Shown in pieces: positions 1 through 12,496 of a stretch of 64,000 nucleotides of DNA. Below the pieces are notes generated by a model. It made no database searches. It was not told where the DNA came from and worked only from the letters and a program-made list of their open reading frames with translations. Both the position numbers and the translations under genes were made by a program. The stretch is from contig OX637295.1 in assembly GCA_951799445.1 (NCBI GenBank), forward strand, positions 5,704,001 to 5,768,000. The letters are read 5' to 3'. Source of the stretch: Pseudisothecium myosuroides. Lineage: Eukaryota; Streptophyta; Bryopsida; Hypnales; Lembophyllaceae. Each line of letters opens with the position of its first letter. Position 1 is the stretch's first letter.

Positions 1-2115
1 CACCGTTGATCTACACAAAATTAATTTGAACACCCCCCCAAGCCGTTGATACATTTTTTTCAAAAAAATATTGGTATAAGACCCTCGCCTCAAATGAAAA
101 ATGCAAAAACTGAGAAACAACAACCATTGATCTGGCGTTGACCTTGGATGTTGATCGGAATACAAAATACAGACATGGGATACAGGATACGCTACGAGCA
201 TGGATATGGAATGTGAAATATGGATACAAAGATACGGTATGAGATATGGGATATGTACATATGGAATACGGATATATATACAAATACAAATACAGACAAT
301 AATCACGTCATCCCGTATTGATTTCAAGGGGGACTGTCTGGGAGAAAATAAAAGTAAGAGGGGAAGTGAGGTGGAAAATTTAATGTGATTGATAGATTAA
401 TCTAATTGAGCAGAAGTGAAAATTCGCAATATCCACTCAATTGATACTTTACAAGGTCACATTTGTATGAAAAATGTCCAAAATGGTGGTGTTTCTTTGG
501 ATTCAGTCTTCAAAGCAAGTTGGCTACATGCTTGAAAATTTCGTATCATTTGGAATTGTACAACATATAGGGAAAAAATGGTAAGTGGAAAGAAGTAGAG
601 AATGATTCAAAATACTAAATTGTTAAGAATTTCAGTTATGGAATTGAAAATGTCAATCCCAATGGTTGGAATATTGTAATAAACAATCTACATCCCATGA
701 TTTTATTTTTTTCAAAAAATATTAAGAATAGAGTTAAATAAATGACTTCAAAGTATATTTCAGAATAGAAAATCCATAACTATCCGCAAACTAAAACTCC
801 TCATAACTTTCATCTCATTGATCAAAATGGTATGATTCAAAGCTTTCCATGTATATGTAAATCTTGTAAACCAATTTGAGATTTTTGTTTTTAAAAAATA
901 TGATTTTTTTATTAGTCTGAACTGCCCAACCGAGAGAAAAAACTACATGTCATACAATAAGTTTTTAACCACGTAGTCAAAAGTTATGAAAATTGTTAGG
1001 CTTTGATGAAAAACCTCGTCCCCATGTTGTGTGAAAATTTCAAAGAAAAATAAAATAATTTCATCCGCAGTGAACTACCCAAAATTGCTATGTTGCCAAA
1101 AAAACACAGATTGGTCCTTTACGGGTTAATTTCTACTCCAACTTCAATTTTTGAGAAATTTTCAAAATTGAATATTCTATTGTATTTTGAACATGGAGAA
1201 CATTTCAGAATGTCTGAGAACATTTTGATATGAATTTCCTTCACTTTTTCCTAGTGAAATTTACAACAATTTCAAAATTCCACAAAAAAATTGAAATCAT
1301 TCATCTCTGAAAATAAATCATAAAAAGTTTCAAGCAGAAATAGTCACACAATGGGAACACCCAGAGTGCAAGATACTGATGCTGAAACCTGTGGTCACAG
1401 GCCCGTCCTTCCAGGATGATGAATGATACGATCCTAAGACCGTGGAAGCACGGTCAAGGAAAGCTGGGTACACCTGTGACCGTCCTCGTGCCGTCCGTCA
1501 CAGCCAACGTGGACTCTAATCATCCAGCCTCACATCCGGACAGTCTGACAAAGAGACCTACTGTATGGCCGCTTCGTCAGACTTCAGGAAATCCAAGTCA
1601 GAGTGCACATGCCCATTGTGTGAAACTGAAGCTCATCGAGAAATCCGTAACTTTCAATCTCTAACTTACAAGTTAAAGGACAGATCATGACTGTAACTGC
1701 ACTAAAAAAATCAGAATACGGACCTCCGTCATGCATTACCTGATCGAACCTCTAGCTGGAGGTCATTAGAACATTACAGAACACAATAAACAGACTGTCA
1801 TAGGTCCCTTCTCCTCGCAATATGGATCTGTCCTGAACCCACTTTCTTGCACTCTTGCTTTTGGAGCTTGTACTGGTCATCGGGACGTCTTGTAATGATG
1901 TATTAGCAAGTCTTGTGCTCGTCTTGTGCTCATATTCTTGAATGTCTTGTGGGGTTTGTGTCGTTATTTATTGTGGAAAGTGTTGAATTTAGCAATTGGG
2001 ATCCTTCAAGTGGAAGAGTTGTGAGTGGATCTTACGTTAATTTTAAGTATAAAATAGTGTTTGATAGTTGTGGTCGTTTTGAAGAGGGTATTATTGTGAG
2101 TAGTTAGTAGACGCC
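1..2115. other. AT-rich intergenic region and 5' flank of the rhodanese gene
   Basis: No gene was recognised. Positions 165-300 hold an irregular run of GGATAYG/GATAYGG-like words, a degenerate simple repeat. From 300 to 1350 the sequence is AT-rich and without long ATG-initiated frames. A frame at 1416-1664 (82 codons) has no recognisable motif and no splice context, so it is not called. The last 200 bases before 2116 are transcription-like in composition and probably hold the promoter and 5'UTR of the rhodanese gene; an open frame there (1913-2107) has only a TTG start. Confidence 0.5.
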
Positions 2116-4056
2116 ATGGCCGTGGGGGAGCCAGAGCTGCAGGAGATGACGGACGTGGAGAAGCGGGAGAGGTTGCTACGAACTTACAATGCGCTTTGCG
2201 ATGAGAATTTCAAAGGCGTTCCTGAGATTTCCAGTGAAGAAGTGCTGCAGATTCTGTCTCACCCGAGTGAGGACGTTCGGAGGTCCATTCTTTTGGTGGA
2301 TTGCCGATCGGAAGATGAGCAAGCTGTAAGTAGGGGAGGGGTTCATTGGGTTGATGTGTACATTCTGATTTTTTTTTGGTTCTTTTTTGATATTTTGGAA
2401 CAAATGGTCATCTGTAGTTTAAGTGTTGCGCTTAGATCTCTTTTTTCAAAATTGGTTTCATCGGTTACCACAACCTCATTTGAGTCTATTTCTGTAGAGG
2501 TCTGTAGAGGTAAGTTTTGAGTCATTGATTGCTTTTAATTCTTAAAATATTCACAAAAAACAAAAAACTACAACTCCATTGCTACGCTTCAGTTTGCTAC
2601 TGTACTGTGTGCATATTCAATGTATGTATAATATAGAGCCGTTGTCAGAACTCAAGCATTATTAGTCTTAACTTGTCTTCCCAAGAAAACTTGACACAAC
2701 GTGAACTTGCTTGCATTGAGGCGATAGTGTCCTTCGTTTTTAGACTTTTGATTGTGTATGATTGAACAGGATCCAACCATGCAAGTTATGTCTGGTACTG
2801 TAACACGAAAGCAGAGCCTCACTGTGGAAATAACATCCTTAGCTACTACCTGTACTGCAGCCCTTGCTATTTCTCTTAACGAGTTTCTGTTTTCATGTTA
2901 CCTAATCGATATTCTCAAGATCAAGTTAGTTGATATAACACTTCTCGCTTGATTAGGTTATCATTTTGTTTGCATCAGGTTCATGGATTAGGGTCAAAAT
3001 CCGTCAATTGACATATGGTTTTCCATTCTTTATTGCTCTTGTGAGAGAAAATGTCTAACTTTTTGACAACTTTAACTGAACATTCAAATTCTGTTGGAGT
3101 TTTTTTTCTTAAAGTTTCCATGAATCCATGATTGCATTAAAAATTTCCCATAGATGATGCATTGGAAAATCCGCCACAGGGCATAATGTAGCTGCTGTTA
3201 CTGTTGCAATAGTTGACTGAGCAGAGCCATTATATGCTGTTGTTGTGTGCAGGTGTCCATGTTTCCAGGAGCTGTGACGATGATTGAAGTGGAAGAGAAT
3301 CTGGACAAGTATAAAGAATTGGAGCTTATTCCTTACTGGTACTTTGAATTCAAGTCCCTTCTGTTCTCTTTTCCCTGATTCCAATCTCCTCAGTCCCTTC
3401 AAAGTGAACTTCAGGTGTCCTTGTAATCACAGACTAATCCCTCTGTACTTCCGAAAGTTGAACTTCAGGTTATTTTAATTCAATTCTTTTTTTATAAGCA
3501 GTGCACGTAGTCTCAAGTTCCAAATCCTACAAAAGTTAGATTCTCTAACCTTTTAGTCTTGGCAGAGGCAGAATGTTAATACCTCTTGGAAACAATTAGA
3601 GTAGCTGAAATAATGTTATACATCACAGAATTTCCCTTTTAGCAAAGGTATGTAGTCTAAGAGTCACTCGTGCTCGCTCTTTGAAGTCAATCATGGAAAT
3701 TTAAGAGAACAAGCTCTTCATTTACGCCAACCATCCCAAATGGCTGAACTTTTTTTTCCATCTCTCTTATACATCATTTACAAAAATATCAATGTTGAGC
3801 AAAATTTTTAATGGGGTTGTTTTGCAGTGCCATTGGACGGCGGTCAGGCTATTTCACAAAGAGAGTGCTTGAAAAGGAGCCTGGCATGAAGATCAGGAAT
3901 CACGTAGGAGGTATTTTGGACTGGAGTCATGTAAAAGGACCATTGGTGGATCGGAATACACAGCAAGCCATCCAGCGTGTGCATGCTGGTGGTGCTTACC
4001 ATCTCAAGCACCTTCCTAGCTTTGGCAAACTTGAGATTATATTGCCTCAAGCATGA
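2116..4056 (+). CDS. Rhodanese-domain protein (single-domain sulfurtransferase type)
   Basis: Three exons, 2116-2325, 3253-3338 and 3828-4056, encode 174 residues; all phases agree. The start is the first ATG of a frame that runs cleanly into a GTAAGT donor. The product is a rhodanese fold: an ILLVDCRSEDEQA strand/loop ends exon 1, then VSMFPGAVT, then the active-site loop CAIGRR following IPY, with the candidate catalytic cysteine at residue 99. Known family members move sulfur from thiosulfate or persulfide donors, or act as phosphatase-like or binding domains. The six-residue CxxxxR loop favours sulfurtransfer. No transit peptide or membrane segment is visible, so a cytosolic place is likely. 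The cysteine codon is split by the second intron. It lies tail to tail with MutS2, about 590 bases apart. The exact substrate is unknown. Exon 2 coordinates could be off by one base. Confidence 0.85.
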
Positions 4057-4648
4057 GTTTCAACCCAGTTGCCACATTCACACATTAACCATGTAATGGA
4101 GGACAAAAGTGTTTGATGAACGACTTTCAAGGTTCCTAATGAAATGAAGAATATGGCTATGCAGTAGTTGAATCAATTTTTGGTTGACTACTTTGGTGAT
4201 AGGTCTCACACTTTGATGGTTAATTTCTTGTCTCTCTATTGCTTTCAACGGTAGGGCAACAAGCTGCACATGATGAGAGTTCAAAATCTTAATGTGTGAT
4301 GAGCTCATACAGTATATTACTTTGTAGTTGCACATTCTTTGTATATCCTGAGGATATCTTCCTGAAGGCTATGGATACACAAGATAATTAAGAAGAAAAT
4401 ACAACTACTTATTTGATGCTACACTGTAGATGATTTTCTCATCATTTGCCCTTGCCCTCAAGAAGATTCCCACTCGATCAGGGACCCTGGAACAGACAAA
4501 TGAAACATGAAAGAAGCAGTAAGTTCAGGCGATACCAATTCACGACGTATACACAAATTTGTAAGTAGCTGGCCACAAATCAAGATATGATTTCCCCCGC
4601 TTACCTATTCCACAATACTAACACATTGCCCAAAGACTTGCACTACCT

Positions 4649-7600
4649 TTACTTGATATAAACTAAAGTACATCCTGGATTCATGACATTCTCTTGCTCA
4701 AATTTGGCGACATAAGGATGCTTCTTCAGGACTAGCCAAACCGCCTCCTTCACAGCCCCAGTGCCCATGCCATGCACAATAAACAATACCGACTGTGGTG
4801 CACGACTTGCAAGTGCTAAATCCAACTCCTGTAAGGCCTCCTCTACTCGCTTTCCTCGCAGATCAAGCGTGTTCTTCGAGGTTTGCACAGCAACGTCGTA
4901 CTTCACCTCTCCCTCCATCTGAGGATCATCCCGCTTCAACTTATCCGATCTAACTGGTTGCTGCATGAGAAAACACATAACATTCTTTAGTCATCGAAGC
5001 ACTGTACCCGTTCTATTTATAGATACTGAGATATTACACTCACCAAGTGCTATTCCTGCTTGGTTCAAAAACCACTCCACTCATACGCAACCATGTGAAC
5101 GTCATATTCTAATTTCACATACCTCAACCTTCCTGTGACCATAGCGATACCTCCCCATGAATCATGGAGAGGATTCTTTTTATCAAATTGTCTAAAAGTA
5201 GTTGAGACTGTAAATTTAATGGAAAACCCTGTTTCGTATCCTTGTGACAAAAATAGGAGAATGGGCATCATTGATACCGAAGATTCAGGGCATCACGACT
5301 GACTCGAAGGTTTCATAGGGCCTCCCTAAATATTGTTACGCATGAGAAGATGTCACAATGCCAAAATACATGAACAGTCAGCAAACGATCAAAAAGAAAA
5401 GGTCGTCTTTCGTAACAAAGATGTCTAAGAACATGACTCACCTTCGGTTTCTTCCCTAAAGAATTTCTTGCACCTTCTTTCTCGGCGCTAGATACCCGGG
5501 ATACAATTTCATTCAATTTCACTCGCATCTTCAAGGTGCCCGCTTGTACAGTCAAGTAATCATTCTCCGCCTGTGGAATTTCAACGACAGTTGCTGCCCT
5601 CTTCCCAAGCCTTTTGACCATCACTTGATCCCCAACTCTCAGTGGTTCGCCATCTCCTGCCTCGCCTTCCAGTTCAACAACAGTTGCAGCACCTGACGTG
5701 ATTGATGCCACAGGTTTAGTGGCATATTCTTCTACAACTGCGGCTATTGCAGCTTGTCCATCACGCATAGAAAAGACTTCCTCGTCTTTGCCCTTCTGCA
5801 GTGTTGATTCTTGAAACCTCAACATGATCTGCTCCAATTTTGCATTAGCCTCTACGATATCCGCATTTGCAGCGTCGTCTTGGGATAACCGAAGCTTCGT
5901 CTCCTTCTGTGCCAGATTTTGCGCCTCTGAATATAACTGAAAGCAGCAAGTAGATGCACTTGCCACACTCAGAACGTGACATATCGTAAGAAACACGATA
6001 GAATGACACAGGACAATTCCAGCTAGGCGACAAGCACGGTTCACCAAGGATTTAATAATCGCTGTCATCCTAAACTACTGGCTGGCATCCGCTCAGAACA
6101 GTAAAAAAAGTAGCAGAAATTCAATGACTATTCTCCTAGGAATGAAAAAATATAAACAAATTAAGTTAGTTATGTCCAGAAGAAGTAGTGTTCGGAAAAT
6201 GCTTCACCTTATCATAAACTTTCGAGACAACTGCAACGGCGGCAGCGGCAGCGGCAGCCCGCTCTCGCTGCTCATCTCGCTGCTTCACAAGTGGTACCAT
6301 CAATTCAGTGCTCCTAGCACCCAGGCTTGCAGGAACAAGCTTCGTGACCAACTCCCTGGCTCGGGTGAGCACTCTTGAGTCAAACCCGAGAGACTCTGCT
6401 ATATTCAGAGCATTGGATTGACCAGCTATGCCCCATAGCACCCGGTAGGTAGGTCGAAGTGTCTTGATGTCAAACTCAACTGAAGCATTCTCAAACTCTG
6501 AGTCTTGATCCTTCAAGGTGCGCAACTCAGCACAATGAGTAGTTGCAAGCGTTAACCGCACAGAAGCACCCAGGCTCCGAAGAATTGCTGTCGCTAAGGC
6601 AGCTCCTTCAGAAGGATCCGTCCCGCCTCCAATTTCGTCAAGGAGTACCAAAGATTGCGCTGTGCCAGCTTCTAGAATCTGACAGACTCTTCGAATATGA
6701 CCACTGAAGGTTGACAGGCTGCGCTCTAAAGACTGCAATCACGCATTTGAACAAATTTCAGTTAGAGGAAAAACGATTCGAGTAAGACGCTCTCCTTCTG
6801 ATAAACATCAGTGTGCAAGGTGAACATCTGCGTTCGCTTTTATCATAACTGGATTAGAAAAATTGCACGCGAAAGGAGGTCGAACAGGTGATCGACTTTC
6901 ACTATCCTGTGTTAGCACTTAGCACAAGAAATAATATTCGCTCAGCTTCTAAAAACAAGAACGAGCCCCTGAAGAAGCAATGAGCTACGACCCTCACAAG
7001 AACAAGTTGGCTCGGGGAGACCAACTGCATAAATACCAGGATTACCGATAACCACAGAATGCTGCCATACCTGGTCATCCCCGATGTCTGCAAGAATGGA
7101 GTCAAACCATGGTAAAAGTGGAGTGCCAGTGGCAGGCAAACACAAACCAGCCTTCGCCATCAGGGTAATGACTCCCAAAGTCTTCAGTGCAGCAGTTTTT
7201 CCACCAGTATTGGGACCTGTTATCGTGACAACTTTCACTCCTCTTCTAATAGCAATATCGATTGGCACAGGTAACATCCTCTCCGATGTTCCAACAGCAT
7301 CCTTGACACTAGATGAAGAGTTTCTTGAACTTGCCTTCTGCCGAAGAATGCCATATCTAAGCGCACTCACGGGAGATGCAAGCGCAGAACCCAGTAAAAG
7401 AGGATGGCGTACACCCTTGATGTCCACCAACAACGGATCCTCCTGATTTGACGTTGCCTCAAGAGCATGACTCGAAGGCTTAGAAGGCGCCATACTGTTC
7501 AAAAAGGTAGGACGCGCTGCAGTGAGCCACGCTGAGTGACCAGCTCGTGCACAAGCTAGGTCAAGAGCTACGACCCTCTCTAAAAGGTCAACAATTTCCC

Positions 7601-9604
7601 TATGCGCACCAAGGAGCATGAAGGTCAGCCGCCGCAAAACAGCAATTTCTTCAAACTTTTCCTCTTCTGCGAGTTGAATCTCCTCATTGTTAAAATGTAT
7701 AGCAGGCTCAGGCTCCATGAAGTATGTAGCCCCTGAATTGCTGACATCTAATATAACGCCGCCTTTGAGTAGCCCCTTCTGAGAAGCTCTAACTGCAACA
7801 CACATGCGTCCCCTGCGTTTGGTCACGAGTTGGGCATCCATACCCCCTGCACTGAAAACCATCGCAGCTTTTTCTTTTATAAGAGCTTCAAGGGCCTTGG
7901 AGTTCTCTGACCTCTTCAACCGAATCGATGCCAACTTTGGACTGGCTCTGTCCAGAACAGTTGAGCGCGAACAATCCAAGCAGTGCTCGATTGCTGCCTC
8001 AAGATCCGAGCACAAATTGCAGTCGAACATTATGCTTTGCAATGAGTTCATCGACCGAGAGCCTGAAAAATCCTGCGACAAACCACAAGTCAGCCTTATA
8101 AGTCTATCTAGAAGTAAGTCTACCTGAGTTCATTCATAATATAGCCAAAGAGAGCAGCATTCTAAATCGTAGGTGATTGAAAGTCAATGATTATACCGCC
8201 AAGACGATCGAGGATACTAAAACCGTTAGGGACCAGATCATATTTCCTATACTGACCCCTGATACCCATATGCGTAGTTGACCTTATTGGTAAGTGGTGT
8301 AAGCATGGCTTCGCAAAAATGTCTGTGGTATGATCTTCGGATGGATATGAGGTTGTCTACGATCACTAATTTTTGGACCAGAACCGCCCACTTTGAAATA
8401 GTGTCAGAAATCTTTGCATGGTGATAAAAATTTGGTCTCAAAAGATTTGGCTCTTCTATCCATAGATCTCTCTACAGCTCTATACTGATCTCCCCAAATC
8501 ACACCCCTTACATATGTTAAAACACAAAAAATGAAGCAAATGATATACAGTCCCCTACCTTGGCATGTCTGAAGACGAGTCAGTAGAAATAAGCACTAGT
8601 CATCATGAACATAAACAGCAATCCCCTTACAAAGACGAGTCAAGTTATCGAAGACGAGATGTTACACACCTTGATCATCTTCCTGATTACTCATGAGGTC
8701 TCCATTTCTGGATTGCCCAATAACCTGGTGGTGTAAACGTCTCACTGCCGCTAAAGTTTTCCTCACTTGACACAACTCCTCGAGCTGACAGACATTCCCA
8801 GATTGAGCATCCTCGATAAAACCACGCAGATCTGCAATATCAGAGAAGTCGAGTGGACTGGAGAGTAATTGCGCAGCGGCCGTCTGTGCTTGAAGCTTCT
8901 CACTTTCAGCTAAAGTTCTGCCAATAGGAAGGGAGCCTGCGCGAGCAAGGGCTACTGCCATTGGAGTGCTCGCAAACTCGGACACTTGGACACATACTTT
9001 GGGCCACTCCAAAAGATTAAGCGTCTCTATTCCAACGTTAATGCCATCATCGATTTCTTCCTTGGCTCCAGAGCTAAGAACTGCTTCTGTCTCTTCCTCC
9101 ACAGATGTATTGCCAGTGTGGTTGGAGTATTCTGCGTGCTCCTGCAGATCTCTCTTCTTCTGAAGACGAGCAGTATCTTTTTCCATTGATGAGTTTTGGA
9201 GGAAGTTTTCGCCTGCTGGTTCTTCCAGTAATGTGAGCTCTTTCCTCCAGAGGTGGACATTCTTCTCGTTAGACGCCGAAGCAATGAACTGAAACAAAAT
9301 TCAAAAACCAGAAGCATGTTAGGGTTTGCACAATGTCAGCACATCAATACTGGGAACCTCCTCCAAAATTCGGCAAGGGGGAAAGCTAGAAAACCCACAG
9401 CTGGTGCAATGTGGGGGAAGGGAAGATGACAGCAGTGTCGACACTCACATTGCCTCTGCGCTTCAAGAGTCCGTTCCAAGCTGAATGCAGCCTTGGACTG
9501 AAGCTCTGCACTGCAGACCGCCCGGAAAAGCTTGAATCCGCTGTCATGACGGCCAATTTTGATAAAGTAGCGACGCTTGCGTATTGCGAATAGAAGATAG
9601 CCAT
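4649..9604 (-). CDS. MUTS2: Plastid-targeted MutS2-type ATPase with C-terminal Smr domain
   Basis: Six exons on the minus strand: 9449-9604, 8670-9288, 7071-8062, 6208-6732, 5442-5936, 4649-4960. They give 1032 residues in phase. Residues 1-52 look like a plastid transit peptide (rich in S, R, A; few acids). The MutS2 core starts near 139 (ETLNLLEWPKV). Walker A is GPNTGGKT at 541-548, Walker B LVLLDE near 617-622 followed by IGGGTDPSEG, then a coiled linker and a KOW-like stretch (GDQVMVKRLG). The C-terminus has an Smr domain with LDLRG at 961 and HGMGTG at 992. Bacterial MutS2 acts in anti-recombination or in rescue of collided ribosomes; Smr is a nuclease-type domain. The protein is longer than the roughly 800-900 residues I expect, because residues 53-138 are extra. 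Residues 1-108 are shared with the protein at 38005-39419. The exon 3 start at 8062 was chosen because the alternative AG ten bases upstream breaks the frame. Confidence 0.92.
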
Positions 9605-9676
9605 TGTCGTAAATCGATAAGCTGGATTTCGATGAGAAGTTCTAGTAGGAAGTAGCAGCGAACGAAACCCTAAATT

Positions 9677-9832
9677 CTAGACCCTCATGTTGTTCTCATG
9701 GACTTGATTGCCGAGCATGGTGTTGAATTGCTTCGGTCGCTGCAACCCGTCACTAAGGAATTCGGATTGTCTGCGAATTTTCATCAAAATCGTGCGACTC
9801 AAATTCTTCACGAATGGTCCGTTCTGAATCCT
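9677..9832 (-). pseudogene. Decayed second exon of a LYR-motif (LYRM2-like) gene
   Basis: On the minus strand this aligns base for base with exon 2 of the intact LYR gene at 37759-37916, including the acceptor and the terminal TAG in the same context. The matching protein begins E-D-S-E-R-T-I-R-E-E-F-E. A two-base deletion, where the intact gene reads FLLSDG, shifts the frame to an immediate stop. The copy ends 72 bases upstream of the MutS2 start codon, so it now sits in the MutS2 promoter or 5'UTR. Its first exon is not next to it; a first-exon remnant lies at 14389-14491 on the other strand. Confidence 0.8.
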
Positions 9833-9879
9833 CTGTTGTCCCACACAACCATCAGTCCATAAACTTTCTGACAATCATT

Positions 9880-10679
9880 CAGCGCATATATATTCTGTTA
9901 CGGCGACGCTCCCTATATCAATTCGCAACACTTCACCGTCATTCATACATTGTAATTACAATCCCTTGAAACGAACACTATGGCGAAGAATTGATTACGC
10001 TGTCGAAGCAAATTCATTCAAGCTCGGACTTCTGACTACGGGATGCATTTAATTAAAATTTTCTCTCGTTCACCAACCAAGCCACTCACTCACTCGCTCA
10101 CTCACCTCGAGAAAAAGCAGACCGTAAGACTGCAAGCAGGTCGGTGCAAGGGCAGGGAGTGACAACGTGACGATCCAAAGAAGCTCCTCTCACATCCATC
10201 GCATCACCATTGTTGCAACGACGAGAAGCTCTCAACGACCAACCCCGAGGTCGCAATTTTCATGACGGGAGAGGGGAATTCTTGGAGAGGATTCCCCCTC
10301 ATGTGCAGATGAGCCAACTACTGAAAGGCGAGCTGTGCGAGCTGCCATGGCCACAAACGAGAGAGACGACGAGAATCGACCTCCGTCGACGAAGATATAC
10401 GACGACGGACGGACGTTCAATGGTCGGTGGACGAAGAGAGGAAGTACTGCCTCCGTCCCAAAGTACTTGGTAGTAATGAAAGCCCTATGGCCACAATTGA
10501 TTTGGCAACAACTTTTTAATGCATTTGTAATGTGTCCACTCAAGCTCAAAACAAACAAATGTATCTATTAATTGCAATCAAAGAAAGATTAAAAAGCAGG
10601 AATATTTTCTTTATGTACTCCATGTATTGTCTATGTATAGGAGAGGAGGAAACAATGAATTGACCATGAAGATGGGACA
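9880..10679. other. Intergenic; probable mariner/Stowaway-type terminus near 10447
   Basis: No coding gene is recognised. Two overlapping frames on opposite strands (10210-10473 and 10232-10558) have GC-rich composition but no motif or splice logic. Near 10447-10468 the text TACTGCCTCCGTCCCAAAGT resembles the conserved terminus of plant mariner/Stowaway MITEs (consensus CTCCCTCCGTCCCA). No matching opposite terminus was found nearby, so this is at best a partial element. Confidence 0.4.
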
Positions 10680-11393
10680 TTTGCTTGAGAACTTGTACAT
10701 ATGGTTTTTATGGTACTCCTATAGTGCTAAGTAAGCTGACAAGTTTGGAATCTTGTCAGGAAACAACTCCTATCTGATGGTGTACGTAGGTCTGAATCAA
10801 CATTGACTCCCTCTTATCAGTCTTTGCTTGAGAACTTGTACATTTGGTTCTTATGAAATTACCATAGTGCTAAACAAGTTGACAAGTTTGGAATCTTGTC
10901 AGAATACAACTCCCCTCTGATGGAGCACACAGGTCTGAATCAGCATTGACCCCTTAACATCAGCCTTTGCTTGAGAACTTGTACATTGATTTTTATGGTA
11001 CTGCCATGGTGCTAAGTAAGCTGACAAGTTTGGAATCTTATCACGACACAACTCCTATCTGATGGTGTACGTAGGTCTGAATCAGCATTGACTCCCTCAC
11101 ATCAGCCTTTGCTTGAGATCTTGTACATTTGGTTCTTATGGTGTTGCCATGGTGCTAAGCAAGGTGACAAGTTTGGAATCTTATCAGGATACAACTCCCC
11201 TCTGATGGAGCACACGGGTCTAAATCAGCATTGACCCCTTCACATCAACTTTTGCTTGAGATCTTGTACATATGGTTCTTATGGTCTTGCCATGGTGCTA
11301 AACAAGGTGACAAGTTTGGAATCTTGTCAGGATACAATTCCTTTTTGATGGTACACACGGGTCTGAATCAACATTGATCCCCTCACATCAACG
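10680..11393. repeat. 143-bp tandem repeat, five copies
   Basis: Five consecutive units begin at about 10680, 10823, 10966, 11108 and 11251, giving periods of 143, 143, 142 and 143. Each starts TTTGCTTGAGA and carries GACAAGTTTGGAATCTT in the middle and GGTCTGAATCA near its end. Copies 1 and 3 resemble each other (ATCTGATGGTGTACGTAGG) while copies 2 and 4 share CCCCTCTGATGGAGCACAC, hinting at a two-unit higher order. No open frame runs through the array. Confidence 0.95.
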
Positions 11394-12318
11394 TGAAGAT
11401 CCCTTTCTTCAAAAAATCCAGCCACCATAGGAAATATTTTAATCTTAAAAGGAACAAAATAACTTTACCATATTTCTTTTATGTCTTAATCTATTATTGT
11501 GGTCGAGAGTATTTTAAAGTTTATATATCCTTTCAAGTTGATTTATTAGATATTGATAAAATTGGGGGCATCCATTTACATTTGTGACTCCTTAATCTTA
11601 AAATGTCAAGCCTATCATTATAGTCATCAGACATACAATTATCCATTGACTAGATAAATATATGTATTTTTAAATTTCTACAAAAAACATTGAGAGTTAT
11701 TCATAAAACATTTTTTGTATTATGTGTCTTTAGAAGATTAATACACAATTGACAACAATTTAGAGTAGGTTTTCAAAAAAATTCAATATTGGAAATTCAC
11801 AAATAATTTAATTATGATTATAAATTATAACAAATATCAACACTCCTCAACAATATATACTTGTAGTATTTAAGAAGTGAATAAACCTTGTTTGTTTATG
11901 AAATTACATCTATGCTCAAGAACTCAAGCCCTAGAGGATTAAAAAACCACTTTGGAATTTTTGAGAACTTGAATAGCCTCATGGTTGACTTTATAATTTG
12001 GAATTTATGCATGGATTATTTAGGATGGATGCTAATCATCCTAATCTATATGTGAAACTTTGTTTCCCATTATCCCAATGAATACTGCAAAAGTTAAACA
12101 TTTAAAAAAAATTTCAATGTCAAACTAGGCAACAAAAATACATTCTAAACAAATGTTAATTAAATTCATTAGAACATATAGCCGATTGATACCTACTAAT
12201 TAAAAAGCATTCGAACCATTTTATTCCAAGTAATGAATTAAGAGTTTCATATTGCAAGGCAATGAAGGTAACTAAACCCATATAAAGTTGTTTTGTCAAT
12301 TCAATGTTGAAATTTCCA

Positions 12319-12363
<45 letters not shown>

Positions 12364-12496
12364 GGATATCTATGTATTACTAAAACATTCTCACTATTGG
12401 GACTAATGTCGTGGTCTTTGGTGCGTTTGGAACCTTCTTTCACTTGTCAATAAGAATATATGAAAATTTCACCAGTTTAATAATACAAACTTAAGA
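11394..12496. other. AT-rich intergenic region with an (AAT)n microsatellite
   Basis: No gene seen. A trinucleotide AAT tract of about 14 units occupies roughly 12319-12363. The rest is AT-rich with poly-A and poly-T runs. Confidence 0.6.

Noticed and set aside
1416..1664. 82-codon plus-strand frame
   Set aside because: No motif, no conserved neighbour and no paralog in the window.
10680..11393. CRISPR-like array
   Set aside because: Units are directly adjacent 143-bp tandem repeats with no unique spacers, in a plant nuclear context.
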